From Petrimonas sp. IBARAKI (GTDB lineage Bacteria > Bacteroidota > Bacteroidia > Bacteroidales > Dysgonomonadaceae), in assembly GCA_002356435.2 (NCBI GenBank), contig AP018040.2, forward strand, positions 2,852,001-2,916,000: DNA of 64,000 nucleotides, read 5' to 3'. The notes under the pieces are model-generated. The model saw only the letters and a program-made list of their open reading frames with translations. It was not told the DNA's origin and made no database searches. The number at the start of each line of letters is the position of its first letter. The first letter of the stretch is position 1. Positions 27,247 through 35,517 of this stretch are shown piece by piece. The translations under genes were made by a program, and so were the position numbers.

Positions 27247-29130
27247 TCACCACGCAATTCCGTAATCCTCGCCGTGGTTACTGCTTCCACCGCGCATAGT
27301 CCCGTTCTTCCGGTCGAAATAAATGGCATTCACTGGTCCGCTTGTCCGATCAGAAAACTGCAGCATATATCCCATTGCCGTTAACTCCTGACGGGTCGGA
27401 CCGGGCGTTTGTGTGTTGAGTAAAATCTGCCCTGCCCTGGGACTACGATCTTCAGTTCTTGTGCCGCCCAGCGACAACCACAACTGGTTGGAGTTGATAT
27501 TTGCTGCTTCAGCCGCCTGCTGCGTATTCATTCCAAACTCCACTATATTCAGGAAGAACTGCAACAGGTTTTGTTCTTGTGTATCTCCACCCTGTACGGC
27601 AAAAGCCAGAAACGGCTTTCCCTCCTTCAACGCCAGGCTGGGTGTAAGCGTAACCCTCGGACGTTTTCCAGGTGCCACCACGTTGAATGGGTTAAGCGAT
27701 TCGTCGAGAACGAAACTCTGCATCCGCTGGCTCAACCCTATTCCTGTGCTTCCGGCAATGCAGGCAGGAATCCATCCACCGGAAGGTGTGACCGAGACCA
27801 CCCATCCTTCAGCGTCGGCAGCTACTATTGAGGTTGTTCCCCGATGTAACCTGTCCTGATAAAGGGAGTCCATCTCTGAGAGCGAAACGACATCGTGCTT
27901 GGGAACAAAATCCCTGTCTTCTACCGGGTCCCGGTCAAATCCGCGTTCCTTCAGAATCTTTATAAATGGATTTTTCTTTCCTTCGAACGGATACGGGTCC
28001 CCGGGCCCAACCGACGGGTTATTTTTATCATGCCACATTTCGGACGCCCGCTTTCTGGAATATTCCTTGCTCAATAATCCTTTGATGGGAATATCGGGAT
28101 GAACATAGGGATCACCGTAATAGAAATCACGATCCGCAAAAGCCATGTTCATGGCCTGATAAACCGTGTGAATATACTTCGGGCTGTTATACCCCATTTG
28201 CCTTAAATCGAAGTTTTCCAGGATGTTCAGGCTTTGCAGCATTGCCGCTCCTTGCGTCCACGACTGCAGCTTGAACACATCTATTCCCTTGTAATTCGTG
28301 TGTAGGGGTTCTTCTTCAACAGGCTTCCAGCGGGCCAGGTCTTCCATCGTAAACAGCCCTCCCTGTTCTCGTACGCTCCGAACAATCTCCGCTGCAATAT
28401 CTCCTTTGTAGAACCTGTCGTAAGCGGCCATTATGGCCTCCTTCCGGCTTATACCTTCTTTCAGGGCCTGTTGCTCTGCGTCAACAAGTTTTTGCAAGGT
28501 CTCCGCCAAATTCTCCTGAACAAAAATCTCCCCCGACACCGGCGTTTCTTTTTCTTCACTCGGTCTGGTGATAAAAACCTTTTTGCTGTATTTCCACTGT
28601 GACAATCGTTCTTTGTCCCTCGAGACGCTGGTTTCGAAAGGGACATCAACCGGGAATCCTTTCGCCAGCTCAATAGAAGGAGCCAAAACATCCTTCAGGC
28701 TCATCGTACCGTAGTTGGCAAGCATATAACACAAACCGCCTGCCGTGCCGGGTGTGACGGCAGCCAACGGGCCGTATTCGGGAGGGAAATCACACCCCTG
28801 ATCTTTGAAGAAACCGGCGGTAGCTCCCGTAGGTGCAACGCCAAGGGCATTTATAGCGATCACCTTTCCCGTTTTTGGATTGTAGATCAAGGCTTGCGTC
28901 TCGCCACCCCAGCTTAGCACATCCCACAACGTGCAGGTAGCTCCCAACATAGCACAGGCGGCATCCACCGCATTACCACCCTGCTGAAAGATCATGGCTC
29001 CTGCCGAGGCTCCCAGGCTTTTTCCGGTGATGGCCATCCAGTGTTTCCCGTGTAATTCCGGCTTCTGGGTACGCTGCGCAGAAATGGCCATCGTTACCAA
29101 GAGAGAAAAAAAGATTATTCTAAACTTCAT
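27247..29130 (-). CDS. Gamma-glutamyltransferase family protein, exported
   Basis: A 627-residue N-terminal-nucleophile hydrolase with a signal peptide (MKFRIIFFSLLVTMAISAQ). The GGT signature GGNAVDAACAMLGATCTLWDVLSWGGE lies near the N-terminus. By analogy with TTHYSV of E. coli Ggt, the autocatalytic nucleophile should be T432 in RGTTSIVAADAEGW. PSGGWIPA and GSTGIGLSQRMQSF follow. It probably cleaves glutathione or gamma-glutamyl peptides in the periplasm, but the divergent active-site loop leaves acylase-like alternatives open. Its ATG overlaps the SRPBCC gene by 11 bp. Confidence 0.82.
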   Translation of the reverse strand: MKFRIIFFSLLVTMAISAQRTQKPELHGKHWMAITGKSLGASAGAMIFQQGGNAVDAACAMLGATCTLWDVLSWGGETQALIYNPKTGKVIAINALGVAPTGATAGFFKDQGCDFPPEYGPLAAVTPGTAGGLCYMLANYGTMSLKDVLAPSIELAKGFPVDVPFETSVSRDKERLSQWKYSKKVFITRPSEEKETPVSGEIFVQENLAETLQKLVDAEQQALKEGISRKEAIMAAYDRFYKGDIAAEIVRSVREQGGLFTMEDLARWKPVEEEPLHTNYKGIDVFKLQSWTQGAAMLQSLNILENFDLRQMGYNSPKYIHTVYQAMNMAFADRDFYYGDPYVHPDIPIKGLLSKEYSRKRASEMWHDKNNPSVGPGDPYPFEGKKNPFIKILKERGFDRDPVEDRDFVPKHDVVSLSEMDSLYQDRLHRGTTSIVAADAEGWVVSVTPSGGWIPACIAGSTGIGLSQRMQSFVLDESLNPFNVVAPGKRPRVTLTPSLALKEGKPFLAFAVQGGDTQEQNLLQFFLNIVEFGMNTQQAAEAANINSNQLWLSLGGTRTEDRSPRAGQILLNTQTPGPTRQELTAMGYMLQFSDRTSGPVNAIYFDRKNGTMRGGSSNHGEDYGIAW

Positions 29131-29554
29131 TTTCGAGATAGTCCTTCAGTCCTTGCAGAATATCGTTCCATCCGGCAGTGTAGCTTTCCGCAGTGAAATA
29201 TTTGCTGCCCTCATCGAGAAAACTTTCGTTCCCCTCGTGTGTAAGGATCACGGTAGTGGTCTCCTCTCCGGGAATAAGCTCCCAGGTAAGCGTGGAAGTT
29301 CCCTCACTATGTCCGGGATGCTCCCAGGTATGTCTCAGTTTTTCGTTAGGGATCACTTCGAGTATCTTGAATAAATGACGGAAACTATGCTCTCCAGCTT
29401 CATCGGTAAAAGAAACAATGAAGTCGAATACGGCACCTTCCGTCGCTTCAAAATTCGAAATACTGAAATACCAGTTTCGCATTTCTTCCGGTTGCGTCAG
29501 TGCGTTCCACACTTTATCAACGCTTGTGTTTATTGAAATTTGCTTTTTATACAT
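29120..29554 (-). CDS. SRPBCC (AHSA1-type) domain protein
   Basis: A 144-residue START/Bet v1-like protein. It begins MYKKQISINTSVDKVWNALTQPEEMRNWYF, and WEHPGHSEGTSTLTWEL and the C-terminal GWNDILQGLKDYLENE match the AHSA1-like family. The family binds small hydrophobic ligands or chaperone partners; no ligand can be named. The start at 29554 is preferred over the in-frame ATG at 29587, because the added eleven residues are not family-like. Confidence 0.8.
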   Translation of the reverse strand: MYKKQISINTSVDKVWNALTQPEEMRNWYFSISNFEATEGAVFDFIVSFTDEAGEHSFRHLFKILEVIPNEKLRHTWEHPGHSEGTSTLTWELIPGEETTTVILTHEGNESFLDEGSKYFTAESYTAGWNDILQGLKDYLENEV

Positions 29555-29731
29555 ACGATTGTTCAGATAAACGGTTAAACACCTCAAAAAAATATCATCA
29601 AATTTCTATATTGATACGCACTTCCCAGCATTATCCCGATGACAGCACACGACGGTTCTTCCAACAAAACAAAAAAAGTACTTTGTTTATCGATCACCGC
29701 ATAATCGGCAAAAGATCCATGTTTAGAGTTA

Positions 29732-30574
29732 TTATTTTATGGCATTTTTCAATGTATCAATATCCAATTTTTTCATTTTCAATACTTCTGCCATCACCTT
29801 TGTTGATTTTTTCATCCATCCACCCAGCTCGGCAGGAACAATTTGCCAACTGACTCCAAATTGATCTTTTAGCCATCCGCACATACTTTCCTCTCCGCCA
29901 TTCGATGTAAGCACGTTCCAATAGTTATCGATTTCCTCCTGGTAATCGCACTCAACCACTAGCGAAACACCTTCGGAAAAACTGAAATTGTGTTCCTGTG
30001 AGCTATCCATCATCATCAACAGATAATCGTTGATGAAAAATTCTCCGTGCTGCACGCTGGATTCAGGCTCACCGCTTTCTTCAGCATAGTACATTACACC
30101 ATGGATTTCCGAATTGGGAAAAAGTGATGTGTACAAATGCGCGGCCTCCATTGCCCGTCCGTTTTGAGAACCGGTAAACATCAGCGTCGGCACTATTTTC
30201 TGGAGGATATGGTTTTCATCGCGTGCCGTGTATAACTGCCACGAAACGCCATATTTATCTTGTGCCCAGCCATATTTCGGACTAAAGGAATAGGCGTCAA
30301 GCGGCATCATCGACCTCCCTTCCTGTATGAGCTTATTCCAAATCTCTTCAACTCGCTTTTCCAACATCGTAAGAAACATCAGCGAAATAGACGGATTGGG
30401 GTTGAACTTGTCGCCACCGTTAAGCAGCATCAGTTTCTGGCCAAACATTTCGAGCATGACCACCACAGGATTTTCATCCATTACGGTGGTTTCAGGAAAA
30501 GTGCTGCAATAAAAATTGGCCATTTCGCGGGCGTTGTTGTTGCACCAAATGCAAGGATAAATGGTATTGTTCAT
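29732..30574 (-). CDS. Tandem VOC/PhnB-domain protein
   Basis: A 280-residue protein made of two PhnB-like VOC domains. The first (about 1-125) starts IYPCIWCNNNAREMANFYCSTFPE and ends YGVSWQLYT. The second (about 130-265) starts IVPTLMFTGSQNGRAMEAAHLYTSLFPNSE and ends FGVSWQIVPAELGGW. Two-domain versions with this layout are known in many bacteria as predicted metal-binding 3-demethylubiquinone-9 methyltransferase-like proteins, though the true function is unproven. It follows a DUF1801 gene by one base. Confidence 0.85.
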   Translation of the reverse strand: MNNTIYPCIWCNNNAREMANFYCSTFPETTVMDENPVVVMLEMFGQKLMLLNGGDKFNPNPSISLMFLTMLEKRVEEIWNKLIQEGRSMMPLDAYSFSPKYGWAQDKYGVSWQLYTARDENHILQKIVPTLMFTGSQNGRAMEAAHLYTSLFPNSEIHGVMYYAEESGEPESSVQHGEFFINDYLLMMMDSSQEHNFSFSEGVSLVVECDYQEEIDNYWNVLTSNGGEESMCGWLKDQFGVSWQIVPAELGGWMKKSTKVMAEVLKMKKLDIDTLKNAIK

Positions 30575-30575
30575 A

Positions 30576-30938
30576 TTACTTTTTCTTTTTTACTTCGTTG
30601 GAAGCCGCTTTGAACAAAATGATTTTGCGAAGTAATTCTATCGGAAGCGGCTTGTCGTAAGGTAATTGAATAGTTCCTTTGGTGGTTTTGTATTCCGACA
30701 ATTCTTCTTTGAATGCCAGATTGGATTCAGGCGTGGCGTAAAATCCGATATGGTTTTTAAATGCTGCAAAATACACCAGAATTTTTCCGTTATATTTAAA
30801 GGTAGGCATTTGGTAACTGATAGATTCCACAGCTTCGGGAAGAGTATCGTGGACCAGTTCTCGAATTGTTCTCAGTTTTTTCCGTACTTCAGCATCAAAG
30901 CCGGCCATATATTGATCGATGTTTTCGGGGCTACTCAT
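30576..30938 (-). CDS. DUF1801 protein (YdhG/frataxin-like)
   Basis: A 120-residue DUF1801 protein. It shows the family pattern IDQYMAGFDAEVRKKLRTIRELVHDTLPEAVESISYQMPTFKYNGKILVYFAAFKNHIGFY and the C-terminal PLPIELLRKIILFKA. Some homologues bind iron (frataxin-like fold); function here is unknown. The start at 30938 avoids overlap with the preceding gene and matches family N-termini; an in-frame ATG also exists at 31001. Confidence 0.85.
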   Translation of the reverse strand: MSSPENIDQYMAGFDAEVRKKLRTIRELVHDTLPEAVESISYQMPTFKYNGKILVYFAAFKNHIGFYATPESNLAFKEELSEYKTTKGTIQLPYDKPLPIELLRKIILFKAASNEVKKKK

Positions 30939-30969
30939 TGACTTTACTCTTTTTAAAGACTGGATTGTC

Positions 30970-31536
30970 TCAATAATACTTATCCACTCCGCCGTGTCCA
31001 ATTATTTTTCTGTTTTGCTTTGTCATCTTTAACAGGTTGGCCAGACGTTTTGCAAAAAAATCGGGACGGCTGCGTGAATCGTGGACATATGCTACCCGGA
31101 TTCGTTTATAAGCTTCAGAGAATCTTTGAAAGTTTTGCCACGTTTCCTTGTCGGCTTGCAATGCTGTGATAATATCTGATGGGTAAACAAATTCTTCCGA
31201 TAAAATGTTTGTTACTTTTTCGTAAATTTCAGGGTGTAACAAGTTATTCTCTGCCAACCACCGAAGTCGTTCCCTGTTGGGTTGAGAGTAGGTACTTTTA
31301 GGATTCCGGGGCGAGAATCGCTGAGCAGTGTGAGTTTCATCGTATTTTTTCATCGTACTGTCGATCCAACCAAAACATAAAGCCTCCTCCACGGCATCGT
31401 TGTATAAAATACGCGGTTTCCTTGTCGATTTATTGGGATAGATAAGCCATATCTCCTTTTCTTTACGAAAATTCTCCGACAACCATTGACGCCAGTCTTC
31501 GCGCGAATCGAAATATACTGCTTTTGTTATTTCCAT
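30970..31536 (-). CDS. YdeI/OmpD-associated family protein
   Basis: A 188-residue protein with the YdeI signature: FDSREDWRQWLSENFRKEKEIWLIYPNK, then YNDAVEEALCFGWIDSTMKKYDE and RFSPRNPKSTYSQPNRERLRWL. The domain occurs in bacteriocin-protection-type proteins, but the biochemical activity is unknown. It belongs to a close-packed run of small minus-strand genes. Confidence 0.85.
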   Translation of the reverse strand: MEITKAVYFDSREDWRQWLSENFRKEKEIWLIYPNKSTRKPRILYNDAVEEALCFGWIDSTMKKYDETHTAQRFSPRNPKSTYSQPNRERLRWLAENNLLHPEIYEKVTNILSEEFVYPSDIITALQADKETWQNFQRFSEAYKRIRVAYVHDSRSRPDFFAKRLANLLKMTKQNRKIIGHGGVDKYY

Positions 31537-31544
31537 TATGAGGC

Positions 31545-32081
31545 CTAGGGGTTAGAGCTAAGAGCTATGAGTTTCGACAACGTATTAAAATTACGGGTTG
31601 TGGTGTCAATTTTTAATTTTCTTTCGAAAAAGTTGTTATTGAGCTTGGTTTTAGCAGCACTGCCGGGAATGAAAAGATAAATGGCGTGTGGGGTGAAAAT
31701 GAATTCGTCTGGGCCAAAATCCTGTGCTTGCAGGGCTGTAACAAGATTAATATCGGGAGTATCGTTGAAAAGCGTAAAGAAAACCCGGGAAATATCGTAT
31801 CTTTTACCGAAAGGATTTTCAGCAATTACCGTTTCAATCTCAGCAGGCGTTTTCACGATAATTTTCAAATCGGCACCGATGCTCTCTTTGATGATTTTAT
31901 TCACTCTCTTCACTACTTCTTCGACTGAAAGTTCCGAATAGAGGATCACGTTTCCGCTTTGAATCCACGTTTGTACATTCTGGAAACCACTCTCAGCAAG
32001 CAACTGTCGAAGTTGCGCCATCGGTACCCGGTTTTTCCCGGTGGGTGTTACGCCCCGAAGAAGCACGATATATTTTGTCAC
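31545..32081 (-). CDS. DUF1697 protein
   Basis: A 178-residue protein of the DUF1697 family, recognised by YIVLLRGVTPTGKNRVPMAQLRQLLAESGFQNVQTWIQSGNVILYS at the N-terminus. Its function is unknown. The start codon is GTG at 32081, three bases after the stop of the SDR gene (TAA at 32087-32085); the next upstream in-frame codon but one is a stop, so this start is well defined. Confidence 0.85.
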   Translation of the reverse strand: MTKYIVLLRGVTPTGKNRVPMAQLRQLLAESGFQNVQTWIQSGNVILYSELSVEEVVKRVNKIIKESIGADLKIIVKTPAEIETVIAENPFGKRYDISRVFFTLFNDTPDINLVTALQAQDFGPDEFIFTPHAIYLFIPGSAAKTKLNNNFFERKLKIDTTTRNFNTLSKLIALSSNP

Positions 32082-32084
32082 CGG

Positions 32085-33035
32085 TTAATTTCTTTTTCTT
32101 TTTTTGTTCTCCCTCTCCTTTATGGCTTTCAACGAAGCTTTCATCGCTTTCTCCGAAGTATCGTACTGAAATTCATAACCGGCATCTTGAATTTTCCGGG
32201 ATGAAATGCGGCTTCCCCCTAGAATCATACCGGCAGCCTCTCCCATAATCAGACGCATTAAAAACGAGGGTACGTGCGGCATAAAAAAAGGCCGTTTCAT
32301 CACATTTGCCAACGTATGCATGAAATCGGCATTACTGATAAATTCCGGGGAAACAGCATTGTACACGCCTTTCATATCTACATCTTCAATAGCTTTCAAA
32401 TACATACGGCAAAGGTCATCGATATGTATCCACGTCAAATATTGCCTGCCGCTCCCAATAGGTGCACCCAGCCCAAAACGGGTGGGCAAAACCATTTTCC
32501 TGAAGGCATCGCTGTTTTTTGAAATCACGAATCCTGTACGCAACACGACTGTCCGGATATTGAGCTCTTCCTGAAAACGGAGAGCAGCATTCTCCCATTT
32601 ACGGCAGGTCCGGCTCAGAAAATCGTTTTCGGTAGAAGGATCCTCCTCCGAGTACAGGTTGTTGGTTATTTTCAATCCGTAATACCCGATTGCCGAAGCC
32701 GAGATAAAAGCTTCGGGCCTTTTATCCATAGATTTTATTGTGTCGAGCAAGAGTTGTGCGGTTTGAACACGGCTCTCCACGATATCCTGTTTTTTCTGCC
32801 TTGTCCACGAGTCCTCCCCGATATTCGATCCGGCCAGGTGGACAATAATATCGGCCAGTTCCACGGCCTCTTTCTCTATTTCGTTTCGACGATAGTCCCA
32901 CCTGTACCGGGGTATATCAGCTTTTACATATCGCTCACGGCTAAGCCAAATCACTTTGTATCCTTTTTCAACAAGCAACCGTGAAAGTTTTCTTCCTATT
33001 AAACCTGATCCACCTGTTATTAAAATTGTTTTCAT
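32085..33035 (-). CDS. TIGR01777-family SDR epimerase (YfcH-like)
   Basis: A 316-residue short-chain dehydrogenase of the extended type. The dinucleotide loop TGGSGLIGRKL is at residues 7-17. HLAGSNIGEDSW, the S/YxxxK-like active-site region (SASAIGYYG) and GSGRQYLTWIHIDDL all match YfcH/TIGR01777 proteins, which carry a nucleotide-sugar-epimerase fold of unknown substrate. I chose the ATG at 33035 because the upstream in-frame extension lies before the Rossmann start. Confidence 0.85.
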   Translation of the reverse strand: MKTILITGGSGLIGRKLSRLLVEKGYKVIWLSRERYVKADIPRYRWDYRRNEIEKEAVELADIIVHLAGSNIGEDSWTRQKKQDIVESRVQTAQLLLDTIKSMDKRPEAFISASAIGYYGLKITNNLYSEEDPSTENDFLSRTCRKWENAALRFQEELNIRTVVLRTGFVISKNSDAFRKMVLPTRFGLGAPIGSGRQYLTWIHIDDLCRMYLKAIEDVDMKGVYNAVSPEFISNADFMHTLANVMKRPFFMPHVPSFLMRLIMGEAAGMILGGSRISSRKIQDAGYEFQYDTSEKAMKASLKAIKERENKKRKRN

Positions 33036-33102
33036 CGCAGTGTAGTTAATTTCATGGTAAACAAATAAAGACAGCAATTGGTTGCCGTCTTTATCCATAA
33101 TT

Positions 33103-33819
33103 TCAAGGTAATTCCATGGGGACTTCCATCAAAAGAATCTCGGAATCCTCAAGAGCTTCAAGCGTAAAACCACCGATATCCCAAATTCCATAACCGTCAC
33201 GCTCGTTCAACGTTTGGGTCGAAACTTTGGCTTTGCCTCTAATCACAAATAGATATACTCCGTTACCTTTCTTCTTTACGTCATATTCTTTCGTAACCCC
33301 CTTGTCAAAATTGGCGAGGTGAAACCATGCATCCTGATGTATCCATACACCGTCGCCGTCCGGATTCGGAGAAACAATTTGCTGAAAATCGTTGGGTTTG
33401 GCTAAGTCGGCAATACGGACCTGATCGTAACGCGGCTTGACGCCTTTCTCTCTCGGGAACACCCAGATTTGCAGGAATTTTACCGGCTGATCCTGACGGG
33501 CATTAAATTCACTGTGCGTAATCCCTGTTCCAGCCGACATAACCTGTACGTCTCCCTGGCGGATAATGCTTCCGTTGCCCATACTGTCGCGATGTTCGAG
33601 CTCACCCTCGAGCGGCAAGGATATTATTTCCATATCGTTGTGCGGGTGCGTACCGAAACCTTTTCCCTTATCCACGAAATCATCATTGATTACCCGCAAA
33701 ACACCAAAATGCATTCTGTCGCGATTGTAATAATTGGCAAAACTGAATGTATGATTACTTTTGAGCCATCCGTGATCGGCAAAGCCGCGGCTACCTGCAG
33801 CATGATAAATTGTTTTCAT
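33103..33819 (-). CDS. Pirin-family protein (YhhW-like)
   Basis: A 238-residue bicupin. The N-terminal metal ligands are visible in FGTHPHNDMEIISLPLEGELEHRDSMG and GTGITHSEFNA; pirins of the YhhW type can act as quercetin 2,3-dioxygenases. The ATG at 33819 is used because a TAnnTTTG element covers the earlier ATG region (33856-33863). It is the first gene of the small-protein run and lies just downstream of a truncated Crp-type gene, a common neighbour of pirin genes. Confidence 0.88.
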   Translation of the reverse strand: MKTIYHAAGSRGFADHGWLKSNHTFSFANYYNRDRMHFGVLRVINDDFVDKGKGFGTHPHNDMEIISLPLEGELEHRDSMGNGSIIRQGDVQVMSAGTGITHSEFNARQDQPVKFLQIWVFPREKGVKPRYDQVRIADLAKPNDFQQIVSPNPDGDGVWIHQDAWFHLANFDKGVTKEYDVKKKGNGVYLFVIRGKAKVSTQTLNERDGYGIWDIGGFTLEALEDSEILLMEVPMELP

Positions 33820-33855
33820 TTTTTCTTTTTTGTGATTTTTAAAATATTCTCCATG

Positions 33856-33863
33856 CAAAGATA
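33856..33863 (-). promoter_or_regulatory. Probable -7 element of the pirin gene
   Basis: On the minus strand TATCTTTG matches TAnnTTTG, 36 bp before the pirin ATG at 33819. It argues against the in-frame ATG at 33858. No -33 TTG is seen at the usual distance. Confidence 0.45.
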
Positions 33864-33895
33864 ACCGCTCTTTTTATAGTGTGCATTGATGTATG

Positions 33896-34222
33896 TTAAG
33901 AAAAGACTTCAGGCTTAGCGTAGGCGATAGTATAGTTAGACGGACGGTTGAAGTGAACGCTCTCTATATTGGTTACAAACCAATGTTCGGGAGCAAACAA
34001 TAGAATGTGTTCCCTGCCTTTATTATCGAGTGTATACTGCTTAAGCAATCCGCTTTCGATAAAAAAAGTATGCCTGCAGGTTTCTCCTTCACGTAAAGCA
34101 AACTCGCCTTTCCTAAGTGTGAGCGTTTTACAACTTTCCGGTAACAAACTGATAGCCTGCTCGTCAATATCTATATTCGATGCGAGAATGTTCTCCGCAC
34201 CGCGTCCAATATTATTTTGCAC
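33896..34222 (-). pseudogene. Truncated Crp/Fnr-family regulator lacking its HTH domain
   Basis: The 108-residue frame contains most of a cyclic-nucleotide-binding domain: LTLRKGEFALREGETCRHTFFIESGLLKQY and then HILLFAPEHWFVTNIESVHFNRPSNYTI. It ends abruptly at AYAKPEVFS. Crp/Fnr proteins are normally about 190-230 residues, with a dimerisation helix and winged HTH after this point; neither is present downstream in any frame before the pirin promoter. A deletion is the simplest explanation. A functional ligand-binding fragment cannot be excluded, but is unlikely. Confidence 0.7.
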
Positions 34223-34237
34223 CTGTCAATTAAAAAT

Positions 34238-34921
34238 TTATCTCCTGCTCCCGCTCATGGCAATCATGATGTAATACAGAAGAGTTGCCAGCGAACTTAA
34301 TGCAGCCACAACATAAGTATACCCGGCCCACCGTAAAGCATCGGTGGCCTGCGAGTGGTTGCTTACATCGGTAACACCGGCGCTGCTTAGCCACTTTAAC
34401 GCCCTGTTGGTCGCATTTTTTTCTACGGGAAGCGTCACAAAACTAAACAGGGTTGTCAAGGCAAACAAGCCGATCCCCATCCACAACAATGCCGGGAAAG
34501 TAGATACTGTTACAATTCCAAGCAGCAATATCCACGTAACCCACCTTGAAGAAGCGCTGACAACGGGTACCAAAGCCGAACGCATTTTCAGAGGGGCATA
34601 CCCTTTGGCGTGCTGCAAGGCGTGACCTGTTTCATGAGCAGCCACTGCAGCTGCAGCGATACTGTTGCTCCCGTAAACCGGTTCGCTCAGGTTGATGGTT
34701 TTATTGGTGGGGTTATAGTGATCGGTAAGCTGACCGCGTACCGAAATGACCTGGACATCGTATATGCCGTTGTCGTGAAGCATTTTTTCTGCCACGTCAC
34801 GACCCGTCATTCCGTTTCTCAGGGGAATTCTTGAATATTTTTTAAACCGGCTCTGGAGCATAGCTTGTACACCAAAGCCAGCTACAGCAATTAAAATTAA
34901 TAGAAACCAAACTGCACTCAT
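34238..34921 (-). CDS. Neutral zinc metallopeptidase (YugP family), membrane
   Basis: A 227-residue membrane protein with an N-terminal helix (about 4-22) and the zinc-binding motif AAHETGHALQ (H96, E97, H100). Further hydrophobic segments cover about 120-160 and 195-220. It matches the YugP/zinc-metallopeptidase-type-2 family; the physiological substrate is unknown. The decayed Crp-type gene starts 15 bp after its stop. Confidence 0.85.
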   Translation of the reverse strand: MSAVWFLLILIAVAGFGVQAMLQSRFKKYSRIPLRNGMTGRDVAEKMLHDNGIYDVQVISVRGQLTDHYNPTNKTINLSEPVYGSNSIAAAAVAAHETGHALQHAKGYAPLKMRSALVPVVSASSRWVTWILLLGIVTVSTFPALLWMGIGLFALTTLFSFVTLPVEKNATNRALKWLSSAGVTDVSNHSQATDALRWAGYTYVVAALSSLATLLYYIMIAMSGSRR

Positions 34922-35002
34922 GCGATTCTTTTTTTATTTAGTTTTTTTGTTAAACGTAAAACAGCTATAAAATGTTTTCTACGAATTAGACCTGTTTGTT
35001 TT

Positions 35003-35497
35003 TCACTCCACCGTTCCTTTCAGCATGGGTACAAACCGAAAGAAGCCTTCACCGGTAGTCGTGTAGGCCGTTTCACCGGTTTTTTCAACCACCACCATCT
35101 CCCGCAATTTTTCTCCTACCGGCACTACCATCCTTCCTCCTGTCACAAGTTGTCCCAGCAGTTCTTCCGGAATCTTGGGTGCCCCACAGGTAATTAATAT
35201 CCCGTTGAAAGGAGCCCATCGAGGCAACCCGTTAAACCCATCGCCGTGTACCAAAACAGCATTCCTATATCCCAGCACAGACAAATTCTCTTTGGCTGTC
35301 AAATAAAGTTTTTTATACCTTTCTATACTGTACACCCTGCAACCCAATTCGCACAGGATAGCTGCCTGGTATCCGCTGCCGGCACCGATTTCGAGAACTT
35401 TATCTCCTTTCTTTATTTTCAACAACCCAGTCTGCAGGGCTACGGTAGTAATCTGAGAAATAGTTTGTCCCGACGCAATAGGTAACGGCTCATCCAA
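35003..35497 (-). pseudogene. pcm: N-terminally truncated protein-L-isoaspartate O-methyltransferase
   Basis: The frame encodes the catalytic core of Pcm, which repairs isoaspartyl residues with SAM: LPIASGQTISQ, VLEIGAGSGYQAAILCELG, VHGDGFNGLPRWAPFNGILITCGAP and FVPMLKGTVE. Typical proteins have about 205-215 residues; this one has 164. It lacks the N-terminal helices with the ..GI.D..VL.A...VPR..F.. signature. No ATG is available: the only start is TTG (35497), 20 bp after the purA stop, and the frame upstream of it inside purA does not look like Pcm. I call it a probable 5'-deleted gene, though a residual TTG-initiated protein is possible. Confidence 0.65.
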
Positions 35498-35517
35498 GTA
35501 AGCCAGATCGGATGTTT

